Shown: positions 1 to 5,166, numbered from the stretch's first letter. The stretch: 7,153 nt of DNA from Alphaproteobacteria bacterium (GCA_015654715.1 JAATGK010000149.1:1-7153), one strand, 5' to 3'. The notes: generated by a model from the sequence alone, not told the origin. Numbers and translations: made by a program.

Positions 1-33
1 ATCAGCCGCAGTCGCGGGTGATAACAAGTGAGG

Positions 34-756
34 CTATCGCCCGGTCTTCTTCTGCGCGTACATCGCTTCGTCGGCGCGGGCCATGGCGAGGTCGGGAGTG
101 TCGTCGCCTTTAAGCTCGAAGGCGCCGTAGGAAAAGCCGATGGGAATTGGCTTTCCTTGCCACATCGTCGGTTCCGCCTTGAGCTTCTCGGCCAAAAGAT
201 CAGCCTTCTTGCGGCCTTGCTCGACACTGGCATGAGCGAGCAGGACGCCGAACTCGTCGCCGCCGAGACGGCTGACCACGTCGCTGTCGCGGGTCTGCGC
301 CAGCAGCGTGTCGGCGAAATGGGCCAGCACCGCATCGCCCGCCGCATGCCCGAAGCTGTCATTGACCTGCTTGAAATCATCGAGGTCGAAATAAAGCAGC
401 GTCGCCGGCGTGCCATAGCGTCCGGCAAACGAGATATAGCGGGTCAGCTCGCGCACAAAGGCGCGGCGGTTGAGCAGCGGCAACAGATGGTCCTGGTCGG
501 CGGTACGCTCGACCTCTTCCAGCCGGTCGCGAGTCTTTTGCAGTTCGCGGCGCAGATTGTCGACTTCGCCCATCAACGTCGTGATGGCGTCACGCACCCG
601 CGGGGTGAATTCGTTCTCGGGAATCCCCAACACGGACGTGGTGGCGCTGACCGGCGGCGGCGGTTCCACCGTTTCCACCGTCCGGGCCGCGCGGGCATAG
701 GCGGCGGCGCCGGCCGAACGGACGGAGGACAAAGCGCTGGTCTTTTCGGTCTTCAT
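34..756 (-). CDS. GGDEF-domain diguanylate cyclase (DgcB-like), soluble
   Basis: This 240-residue protein is predicted to make cyclic di-GMP from two GTP in the cytoplasm. The GGDEF signature is intact (RLGGDEF, G165-F169). The metal and substrate segment FDLDDFKQVND lies at 123-133. An RxxD product-inhibition site (R156-D159) sits five residues before GGDEF, as in PleD, so feedback inhibition by c-di-GMP is expected. Residues 1-50 are Ala/Pro-rich and probably disordered. Residues about 55-88 look like a coiled coil that could drive the dimerisation needed for activity. There is no membrane segment and no PAS, receiver or EAL domain. The coiled-coil-plus-GGDEF layout resembles Caulobacter DgcB, but that is resemblance, not an assignment. 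The family motif DxLTGLxNRR appears here in a variant form, DHLLPLLNRR. The ATG at 756 has a weak AAGG about 9 nt upstream. The gene is divergent from purE. Confidence 0.93.
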   Translation of the reverse strand: MKTEKTSALSSVRSAGAAAYARAARTVETVEPPPPVSATTSVLGIPENEFTPRVRDAITTLMGEVDNLRRELQKTRDRLEEVERTADQDHLLPLLNRRAFVRELTRYISFAGRYGTPATLLYFDLDDFKQVNDSFGHAAGDAVLAHFADTLLAQTRDSDVVSRLGGDEFGVLLAHASVEQGRKKADLLAEKLKAEPTMWQGKPIPIGFSYGAFELKGDDTPDLAMARADEAMYAQKKTGR

Positions 757-785
757 TTACGCTGGCCTTCAGACTCCGTTAACCC

Positions 786-852
786 TTGACTTAAGATCAC
801 CAACAAATGGTTAACGAGGACGCTTTCCCACCGCAGTGGGCGCCCCTATAAA
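786..852 (+). promoter_or_regulatory. Candidate purE promoter(s)
   Basis: Two candidates are visible. The first is TTGACT (786-791), 18 nt, GTTAAC (810-815): a good -35, a poor -10, and overlap with the CtrA-like site. The second is TTTCCC (824-829), 17 nt, TATAAA (847-852): a good -10, a weak -35, and a leader of about 35 nt. A short dyad, CCCAC-CGCA-GTGGG (827-840), lies between the elements of the second and could be an operator. I cannot choose between them from sequence alone. Confidence 0.35.
807..814 (-). promoter_or_regulatory. CtrA-like half-site TTAACCAT upstream of the diguanylate cyclase gene
   Basis: Read on the minus strand, these bases are TTAACCAT, an exact match to the known alphaproteobacterial CtrA half-site. 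It lies about 50 bp upstream of the GGDEF start. The hexamer GTTAAC occurs twice, at 778-783 and 810-815, extending to a 7-bp inverted repeat (GTTAACC / GGTTAAC). A second TTAA pair (779-782 and 791-794) is separated by 8 nt rather than the 7 of a full CtrA box, so it is off-consensus. GANTC sites, the CcrM methylation target, are at 772-776 and 875-879. Control by CtrA is an inference. The region is shared with purE. Confidence 0.45.
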
Positions 853-891
853 TTCCCGGTCACACCCCTTCACTGATTCGGAGTTGGAAGT

Positions 892-1368
892 ATGCCGCAG
901 GTTGGTCTGATCATGGGAAGTCCGTCCGATTGGCCGGTCTTGAAGCGCGCCGCCGAGACCCTCGACGCCCTCAAAATATCCTATGAAACCAAGGTCGTAT
1001 CGGCCCACCGCACCCCCGACCGGGCGTTCGCTTATGGTCGTGGTGCCGAAGCCCGCGGCCTCAAACTCATCATCGCGGCAGCGGGCGGCGCGGCGCATCT
1101 GGCCGGTGTCATGGCCGGATTGACCACGCTGCCGGTGCTGGGCGTGCCGATGGAATCCAAAGCGCTCAAAGGCATGGACAGCCTGCTCTCGACCGTCCAG
1201 ATGCCCGGCGGCGTGCCGGTGGCGACCTTTGCCATCGGCGAGGCGGGGGCCAAGAACGCCGCGTTGCATGCGGCCGCGATCCTGGCGCTGTCGGACCCGG
1301 AACTGGCCCAGCGGCTGAAGGACTGGCGCCAGAAGCAAACCGATTCCGTTCCCGAAAGCCCGGAATGA
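892..1368 (+). CDS. purE: N5-carboxyaminoimidazole ribonucleotide mutase (class I PurE)
   Basis: PurE converts N5-CAIR to CAIR in de novo purine synthesis, a cytoplasmic step. The 158-residue protein matches class I PurE along its length. It has the nucleotide-binding start [59 protein letters not shown], and the C-terminal helix ending KDWRQKQTD, which closely resembles the E. coli end. One oddity is HLAGV where most class I enzymes have HLPGM. The ATG at 892 is preceded by GGAG (880-883) at 8-nt spacing. purK, whose product supplies N5-CAIR and which often follows purE, is not in the window. The gene is followed instead by a palindromic repeat and convergent genes, so purK must lie elsewhere if it is present. 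Confidence 0.97.
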   Translation: MPQVGLIMGSPSDWPVLKRAAETLDALKISYETKVVSAHRTPDRAFAYGRGAEARGLKLIIAAAGGAAHLAGVMAGLTTLPVLGVPMESKALKGMDSLLSTVQMPGGVPVATFAIGEAGAKNAALHAAAILALSDPELAQRLKDWRQKQTDSVPESPE

Positions 1369-1389
1369 TTCAGCGGTCCTAATCCCAAA

Positions 1390-1476
1390 CTTTTTCCGTC
1401 ATGGCCGCCCCTGAGGCGGCCATCCAGTCGGCGAGCCGAAAAAGCCTGGATGGCCGGGTCAAGCCCGGCCACGACG
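1390..1476. repeat. Palindromic repeat element, copy 1 (REP/BIME-like)
   Basis: Two 30-bp half-units in inverted orientation (1398-1427 and 1446-1475) flank an 18-nt centre. Each half folds alone: GGCCGCC-N5-GGCGGCC on the left and the GGCCGGG/CCCGGCC pair on the right. The centre holds TCGG-CGAG-CCGA (1428-1439). The halves can also pair with each other, for example CCATCCAG with CTGGATGG. The preceding CTTTTTCC (1390-1397) is shared with copy 2 at 4816-4915. The element sits between convergent purE and cupin A, where no other terminator is visible, so it may end both transcripts; that role is inferred. Confidence 0.85.
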
Positions 1477-1483
1477 GTCGAAC

Positions 1484-1945
1484 TCAGCCTTCCGGCAACT
1501 CCTTCGAGACCGAGACCACGATGTAGTTCGACGGCGTGGTGCCGACATTTTTCAGGCCGTGGATCTTGTTCGAGGCGGAGAACACGATGTCGCCCGAGCC
1601 GACGGGAAGGCGCGAGCCGTCATCGTCGATGTATTCGAGCGTACCGGTCTGGATGAACAGCATCTCGGTGTTGGGGTGCTTGTGCGGCGGATGCGGCATC
1701 TCACCGGCCGGCAGCATGGTTTCATGCACTTCGAGGAACTCGCCGGTCGGCAGCGTGCCGACGATGACGCGGCGCTGCTCGCCGCCATTGGGGAATTTGC
1801 GCAGCGGCAAATCCGCGTAGCGCAGAACTTTTGAGGTGGAGAGCGTGGGCGAGGCCGGTTCGGCGGCAGCGGCCGCACCGGTCAAGCCGGCAGCGGCGAG
1901 CGCGGAGAACACGGCAAACAGACTGCGGCGATCGAGCGATTCCAT
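1484..1945 (-). CDS. Exported single-domain cupin protein (cupin A), Tat-like signal
   Basis: This is a 153-residue small cupin of unknown substrate. The N-terminus (DRRSLFAV then a run of Ala/Leu/Gly to about residue 28) looks like a twin-arginine signal peptide, so export as a folded, possibly metal-loaded protein is likely. Cupin motif 1 is intact (H88-K-H90-PNT-E94-MLFIQTG), and motif 2 supplies H129 (GDIVFSASNKIHGLKN), so all four usual metal ligands are present. It is a clear paralogue of the gene 21 bp upstream: both share a KV-x-x-R-x-F-x-NGG start and VHE-x-M-x-P. The ATG at 1945 has AGGA at 1954-1957, about 8 nt away. It is the last gene of the coq9-cupin-cupin cluster. Cupins include dioxygenases, isomerases and non-enzymes, and nothing here picks one. 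Confidence 0.9.
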   Translation of the reverse strand: MESLDRRSLFAVFSALAAAGLTGAAAAAEPASPTLSTSKVLRYADLPLRKFPNGGEQRRVIVGTLPTGEFLEVHETMLPAGEMPHPPHKHPNTEMLFIQTGTLEYIDDDGSRLPVGSGDIVFSASNKIHGLKNVGTTPSNYIVVSVSKELPEG

Positions 1946-1966
1946 GATGCGCTTCCTTTGCTGTTC

Positions 1967-2392
1967 TTATTTGGCGGGCTTGATGTCGCCGCCGATCGAG
2001 ACGATGGCGTATTTGAGCGGGCTTTTGCCGATGTTCTGGACCTGATGCAGCGTGCCGAAAGCGACGTAGAGCACATCGCCCGGGCCAGCGGTTTCGGTCA
2101 CCCCATCGTGGATGAAGGCGAGCGTGCCTTCGGTGACGATGATGAATTCGGAATGGTCGATGGCATGCGCGGGATTGGGCGCCGCCCCTTCCGGCTGCAT
2201 CGATTCATGCACCTTCACCGCCTCGCCGGTTTTCAGAATGCCGAGCAGCATGTCGTGCGACCCGCCGCCGTTCGAAAAATTGCGCGTCGGCGCCGTGGCG
2301 AGGGAAAAGACTTTGGCGTGGGTGAGATCGTCGGCCATGGTGGTACCGGTAACAGAAATGAGCGCTAGAAGTGCTGCGGCATAGGCTTTCAT
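1967..2392 (-). CDS. Exported cupin protein (cupin B) with an altered metal site
   Basis: I place the start at the ATG at 2392, giving 141 residues, rather than at the in-frame ATG at 2419. The inner start has GGAG about 10 nt upstream, overlaps the coq9 stop as ATGA, and begins directly with a Sec signal peptide (MKAYAAALLALISVTGTTMA, cleavage near A20). The body is a small cupin paralogous to cupin A. Motif 1 reads H76-A-I78-D-H80-S-E82, so the second His of the canonical HxH is Ile, with another His two residues later. Motif 2 keeps H116 (GTLHQVQN). Metal binding may therefore be altered or lost. The ATGA overlap implies translational coupling to the COQ9-like gene. The substrate is unknown. 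Confidence 0.88.
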   Translation of the reverse strand: MKAYAAALLALISVTGTTMADDLTHAKVFSLATAPTRNFSNGGGSHDMLLGILKTGEAVKVHESMQPEGAAPNPAHAIDHSEFIIVTEGTLAFIHDGVTETAGPGDVLYVAFGTLHQVQNIGKSPLKYAIVSIGGDIKPAK

Positions 2393-2913
2393 CGTGATGA
2401 TTTCTCCGTGATTGGGCAAGCGGGACGAAGACCCGCTTTCAGCTTCTCATATTGCATGACGTTGTCGATACGGGCATCAAGAAACGCCGCAGTCTTGCAC
2501 ACGTCGGGCGTGTCGTCGCCGAACCAGGCAATCTCGGTCGCGGCATAGACGGCGCTTAAGATTGCACGTTTGGTATACCAGTTGAAATCCGTGGAAGTAT
2601 CGCCGGCCGCGCGCCACATCGCGTCGGCGGTGCGCGAGAGGAGCTGCAGCGCCAGCACCACGTGCGTTGGCAGCGCCAGAAACAATGCCGCCCGCCGCGC
2701 CGCCTGTTTGTGCGGCTGTAAAACGGCGAGTCGCGTCAGCACCGCAGTGCGAATGCGCTTTCGCACCGGCAAGGATTTGAGATCGAGGGCGGCAAGACGC
2801 GCCATCATCTCGGCATCGACCGCGCTCGACCAATCTTCGACCAGCCCCGCTTCGAAGCCATGTTCGGCGGCACGCGTCAGGGCCTCATCAAGTTCGGCGG
2901 CATTTTTTGACAC
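2389..2913 (-). CDS. COQ9 family protein (ubiquinone biosynthesis accessory; rpsU-divergently transcribed family), N-terminally short
   Basis: The C-terminal two-thirds carries the COQ9 signature: LLSRTADAMWRAAGDTSTDFNWYTKR (residues about 91-116; W100 and AGDTSTDFNWYTKR are the key part) and AFLDARIDNVM (143-153). Eukaryotic COQ9 is a lipid-binding protein that helps COQ7 in ubiquinone synthesis, and a similar role is expected here. The fold resembles TetR, but DNA binding is not expected. At 174 residues it lacks roughly the first 25-40 residues of typical relatives, the helix normally ending near a Gly-Trp pair. The start is GTG at 2913 with GGGAG 7 nt upstream. An in-frame TAA lies shortly upstream, so no longer start exists. 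The stop overlaps the cupin B start (ATGA). The family is named for lying divergent from rpsU, and rpsU is indeed divergent here, about 1.6 kb away. Confidence 0.88.
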   Translation of the reverse strand: MSKNAAELDEALTRAAEHGFEAGLVEDWSSAVDAEMMARLAALDLKSLPVRKRIRTAVLTRLAVLQPHKQAARRAALFLALPTHVVLALQLLSRTADAMWRAAGDTSTDFNWYTKRAILSAVYAATEIAWFGDDTPDVCKTAAFLDARIDNVMQYEKLKAGLRPACPITEKSSR

Positions 2914-2928
2914 GCAACTTCTCCCGAA

Positions 2929-2953
2929 CGGACACGGGGATTATCCGTGTCCG
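2929..2953 (-). terminator. Perfect 9-bp hairpin between the exported unknown gene and coq9
   Basis: CGGACACGG (2929-2937) pairs perfectly with CCGTGTCCG (2945-2953) around a 7-nt loop. On the minus strand it lies 26 bp past the stop of the gene at 2980-3582 and before the coq9 ribosome binding site. No U-run follows, so it is not a classic terminator. It could be an attenuator, an RNA-stability hairpin or an operator. Confidence 0.4.
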
Positions 2954-2979
2954 CGGGGAAAAACGCCAGCCAGCACGTT

Positions 2980-3582
2980 TCAGTGCTGCGGCACCCGGAT
3001 CTTCACGATTACCGACCCGTGCAGCGAACCGGTGACCTCGGCCGCCCCGGCAACCGGAGCCCCTTTGGCCGCAAAGCCGAAATAAAGGCTTTCGGTCATG
3101 CCGCTGGGCGCCGGACAGATCGGCTTGGCAAAGGTGAAGGTCACTTTGGCGCCGTTCTGGACGGCCGACGCAAGGCCCGCACCGCCGGAACTGCCGACCA
3201 CGAACACATCGGCCGGCGGACCGGCGTAATTCACGCTCGCCAGCGGGCCGGTGTCGATCGTCAGTTTATCGACGCAATTGGGCATGCCGAGCGCGGTGGC
3301 GCCATGCAGGTCGAGGAACAGCGAATATCCGGTCAGTCCGGCCGCCCGCGTTCCCGGCAAGCCGGGATAGGTACGAACCAACAGTTTGCTGCGCCCGCTA
3401 TTGCCGAACAGATCGAAATAATGGGTCGTGTCGGTCACCGTGACCGCGCAAGCCGGCGTGAAAATGCAAGCGACACCTTGTGGCGTAACATTGGCAACTG
3501 CCAACTGTCGGGCCATCGCGCTGATTGGAACCAGAATCAGCGCGGACGCGGCGAAACTCAGGCAGTACCTGAGAAAACGCAT
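2980..3582 (-). CDS. Exported protein of unknown function, 200 residues
   Basis: I do not recognise this family. The start is well supported: ATG at 3582 with GGGGGAGG 6 nt upstream. Residues 1-24 form a Sec signal peptide (positive start, hydrophobic core ALILVPI, AMA at 22-24). The mature part has four cysteines (C39, C45, C103, C156), which suits periplasmic disulfides. It is rich in Gly, Ala, Val and Thr with short alternating hydrophobic stretches (such as ADVFVVG, KVTFTFA and VIVKIRV), suggesting a beta-rich fold. No lipobox, later membrane segment or catalytic motif is apparent. It lies 66 bp upstream of coq9 and 130 bp downstream of def on the same strand, so shared transcription is possible, although the hairpin at 2929-2953 and the strong ribosome binding site suggest some independence. 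Confidence 0.85.
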   Translation of the reverse strand: MRFLRYCLSFAASALILVPISAMARQLAVANVTPQGVACIFTPACAVTVTDTTHYFDLFGNSGRSKLLVRTYPGLPGTRAAGLTGYSLFLDLHGATALGMPNCVDKLTIDTGPLASVNYAGPPADVFVVGSSGGAGLASAVQNGAKVTFTFAKPICPAPSGMTESLYFGFAAKGAPVAGAAEVTGSLHGSVIVKIRVPQH

Positions 3583-3673
3583 AACCAGCCTCCCCCTTGG
3601 AGTCGGGAGAAAGTGTGCGCCTGTTATTGCCTTTAGGGAAGAAGCGCGAGCGCAGGCCTTCTATGCAACGCCA

Positions 3674-3701
3674 GCCATACAAAGCGGGCCATACAAAGCC
3701 G
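3674..3701. repeat. Two tandem 14-bp repeats next to the def stop
   Basis: GCCATACAAAGCGG (3674-3687) is followed directly by GCCATACAAAGCCG (3688-3701), differing at one position. The pair lies 11 bp past the def stop and about 90 bp before the start of the exported unknown gene. It may be a paired protein-binding site for that gene or simple slippage. Confidence 0.6.
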
Positions 3702-3712
3702 GGTTTGCGAGA

Positions 3713-4261
3713 TTATTCGGCGTCCGGCAGCCAATGACGGGCTTCGGATTCGAAGATCAACTTCTTGAGATCAGCCATCCGCTGCGGATAAAGCACGCCG
3801 TCGAGGTGATCGCATTCGTGCTGCACCACCCGGGCATGAAAGCCCTTGGCGACTCGTTCGACCAGGTGGCCTTCATGGTCGATGCCGCGGTAGCGGATGT
3901 GGGCGGGGCGCTCGACCAAGCCACGCAGTCCGGGCACCGACAAGCACCCTTCCCAGCCGGATTCGCGCATCTCGCCGATCACTTCGATCTCGGGATTGAT
4001 CAGGACGGTAAGCGGCGCGGTGCGATCGAAACGCTCGGCCTCGGAAAGCCCGTCATCGCGAGCGGCCGGGGCTTGGAACACCACCACGCGCCACGGCACA
4101 TAGACCTGCGGCGCCGCCAAACCGGCGCCATCGGCGTCGATCATCGTTTCCAGCATGTCCGCGACAAGTCGACGGACCTCGGGCGCGGCGGGGTCCGCAA
4201 CCGCCTTTGCGACGGTCGAAAGCACCGGGTGCCCCATCCGGGCGATTTTCAAGATGGACAT
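3713..4261 (-). CDS. def: Peptide deformylase
   Basis: The enzyme removes the N-formyl group from the initiator methionine of new proteins at the ribosome. All three family motifs are present in the 182-residue protein: GAGLAAPQ (45-52), EGCLS (104-108) and QHECDHLDG (147-155). C106, H148 and H152 are the expected metal ligands and E149 is the catalytic base. A loop of about 20 residues after VVVFQAPAA (residues 66-82) is longer than in E. coli Def. The ATG at 4261 has only a weak AAGAG upstream. fmt, which commonly follows def, is absent; the next same-strand gene is the exported unknown. This may therefore be a second, stand-alone deformylase rather than the one from a def-fmt operon. It is divergent from rpsU across 209 bp. 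Confidence 0.96.
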   Translation of the reverse strand: MSILKIARMGHPVLSTVAKAVADPAAPEVRRLVADMLETMIDADGAGLAAPQVYVPWRVVVFQAPAARDDGLSEAERFDRTAPLTVLINPEIEVIGEMRESGWEGCLSVPGLRGLVERPAHIRYRGIDHEGHLVERVAKGFHARVVQHECDHLDGVLYPQRMADLKKLIFESEARHWLPDAE

Positions 4262-4391
4262 CGTAAACTCTTGTATTTCAGTGACTTAGACGAATTGACG
4301 GGGCCCACGCGCGGCTCCGTTCGCAAGTGTTGCCACGGTTGCGCCGGCGGCGCCACACCGCGATGTCCCTCGCCGCAAAAAAGCAGTCGTT

Positions 4392-4420
4392 TTGCCGCGG
4401 TCGAGTAGACTCCTGATAAC
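4392..4420 (+). promoter_or_regulatory. Candidate rpsU promoter
   Basis: TTGCCG (4392-4397) and GATAAC (4415-4420) are separated by 17 nt, each matching four of six consensus bases. Transcription would begin near 4427, giving a leader of about 44 nt before rpsU. No better pair was found in the def-rpsU gap. The -10 overlaps the dyad at 4415-4432. Confidence 0.4.
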
Positions 4421-4432
4421 CCTTCTGTTATC
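4415..4432. promoter_or_regulatory. Perfect dyad GATAAC-N6-GTTATC upstream of rpsU
   Basis: Six-base arms are separated by 6 nt and lie over the predicted -10 and start point of rpsU. It could be an operator or, if transcribed, a small 5' hairpin. No known regulator is assigned. Confidence 0.4.
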
Positions 4433-4458
4433 TAGCCGCCCCTCAAAGAAACGGCTTT

Positions 4459-4473
4459 AGGAGTTGGCCTTTG
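4459..4473 (+). promoter_or_regulatory. Strong Shine-Dalgarno and TTG start of rpsU
   Basis: AGGAG at 4459-4463 lies 7 nt before the start codon TTG at 4471. The protein aligned from this codon (MQIIVRDNN) starts exactly where S21 should, and no ATG or GTG in frame would do so. The start is therefore TTG, a rare choice for a ribosomal protein. Confidence 0.8.
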
Positions 4474-4683
4474 CAGATCATCGTTCGCGACAACAATATC
4501 GACCAGGCGCTGAAGGCCCTGAAAAAGAAGATGCAGCGCGAAGGCATCTTCCGCGAAATGAAGCTGCGCGGTCATTATGAGAAGCCGAGCGAGAAGCGGG
4601 CCCGTGAACGCGCCGAAGCGATCCGCCGCTACCGCAAGCTGCAGCGCAAGCGCTTGCAGCGCGAAGGTCTGCTGCCGAAATAA
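4471..4683 (+). CDS. rpsU: 30S ribosomal protein S21
   Basis: S21 is a small basic protein of the 30S subunit platform, near the 3' end of 16S rRNA, that helps mRNA recognition. The 70-residue sequence is typical and complete for alphaproteobacteria: [21 protein letters not shown] at the start, [16 protein letters not shown] in the middle and a Lys/Arg-rich helix ending LQREGLLPK. The start codon is TTG behind a strong AGGAG. The gene appears to be a single-gene unit: its own candidate promoter lies upstream and a stem-loop with a T-run lies about 65 bp downstream. It is divergent from def, with the COQ9 family gene further along on that side. Confidence 0.97.
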   Translation: MQIIVRDNNIDQALKALKKKMQREGIFREMKLRGHYEKPSEKRARERAEAIRRYRKLQRKRLQREGLLPK

Positions 4684-4710
4684 GCGCGCCCGTTCTTTGG
4701 GCAAGATTCA

Positions 4711-4733
4711 GGTGCCGCAGGATTTGCGGCGCC
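4711..4733 (+). other. Hairpin in the rpsU 3' region
   Basis: Bases 4711-4719 pair with 4725-4733 around a 5-nt loop (core GCCGCA / TGCGGC, with one G-T wobble). No T-run follows. It precedes the terminator and may protect the transcript end. Confidence 0.5.
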
Positions 4734-4747
4734 GACAGGATTGACGT

Positions 4748-4775
4748 AGGCCGCCTTCAGTTTAGGCGGCCTTTT
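4748..4775 (+). terminator. Rho-independent terminator of rpsU
   Basis: AGGCCGCC (4748-4755) pairs perfectly with GGCGGCCT (4765-4772), one further T-A pair is possible inside, and TTTT follows (4772-4775). It lies about 65 bp after the rpsU stop. Confidence 0.8.
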
Positions 4776-4815
4776 CGTTGCCGGAAGCGCTGGTTTTGCT
4801 GGATTTAGTCTCGAC

Positions 4816-4915
4816 CTTTTTCCGTCATGGCCGCCCTTGAGGCGGCCAGCCAGTCGGCGAGCTTCCGCGACGCCGAGAGAAAGTCTGGATGGCCGGGTCG
4901 AGCCCGGCCATGACG
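4816..4915. repeat. Palindromic repeat element, copy 2
   Basis: This has the same architecture and orientation as the element at 1390-1476: shared CTTTTTCC flank, inverted 30-bp half-units (4824-4853 and 4885-4914) and a folding centre. The outer arms CGTCATGGCC / GGCCATGACG pair perfectly. The centre is 31 nt instead of 18, and its hairpin is TCGGCG (4854-4859) with CGCCGA (4871-4876). It lies between the rpsU terminator and the helicase promoter region. A small ORF running through it would be a by-product of the repeat. Confidence 0.85.
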
Positions 4916-5137
4916 ATCAGGGGTTGGGCCGCAGCCCGTTCTTCGAGTCCCCCCAAAAAAGCATCACCCGCCCCCATGCAGCGAACAAAGGGACGGGCGA
5001 TACCCACGGAACTACAGCCATCCTGAAATGGTGACACCAGCCGCCAGCTTCAAGACGGTGACGGGGATTTCATCTTTTGCCGGGGTTAAGCTGCGGTTTG
5101 CTAAGGCTCGTGGCGCAAACAAGGCGGCCCGCCGCCC
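4916..5137. other. Intergenic stretch, no gene seen
   Basis: This is part of the gene-free 4776-5321 interval, to the right of the repeat. I see no credible coding frame, tRNA or recognised small RNA. The bases AAAAAA at 4955-4960 sit next to a weak 4-bp inverted repeat and are not convincing as a minus-strand terminator. Confidence 0.5.
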
Positions 5138-5166
5138 TTGACACTTTATAAGCATTAAAGGTACAG
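5138..5166 (+). promoter_or_regulatory. Candidate helicase promoter with long leader
   Basis: TTGACA (5138-5143) is a perfect -35. At 17 nt the -10 would be the poor GTACAG (5161-5166). A better -10-like TATAAG (5147-5152) is too close to pair with it. A CTTTA-N7-TAAAG dyad (5144-5160) fills the spacer. If used, transcription would leave a leader of about 150 nt before the GTG at 5322. Long leaders are common in cold-regulated RNA helicase genes, but no regulation is shown here. Confidence 0.4.

Noticed and set aside
28..789. Open frame opposite the GGDEF gene
   Set aside because: It is a shadow of the codon usage of a well-supported GGDEF protein and has no recognisable domain.
779..794. 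Full CtrA box TTAA-N7-TTAA
   Set aside because: The spacing here is 8, not 7, so only the TTAACCAT half-site at 807-814 is kept as a match.
1967..2419. Longer start for cupin B at 2419
   Set aside because: The ATG at 2392 has the better ribosome binding site, the ATGA overlap and a clean signal peptide; the longer form would put nine extra residues before it.
4291..4305. GAATTGACGGGG followed by CCC, resembling a conserved 16S rRNA stretch
   Set aside because: A match of about 12 bases in 7 kb is expected by chance, and the flanks do not continue into rRNA sequence.
3428..4408. 326-codon plus-strand frame across def and the exported gene
   Set aside because: It is antisense to two well-supported genes, and its product is His/Arg/Gly-rich without a family.
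4955..4979. Possible minus-strand terminator (GCAT...ATGC then T6) suggesting a small RNA
   Set aside because: The stem is only 4 bp with an 11-nt loop, and no promoter or conserved RNA is visible.
4825..5037. Minus-strand frame containing MAGLDPAIQ (also seen in 1032-1472)
   Set aside because: This peptide is the chance translation of the palindromic repeat element, and the frame runs across it with no supporting ribosome binding site or family.
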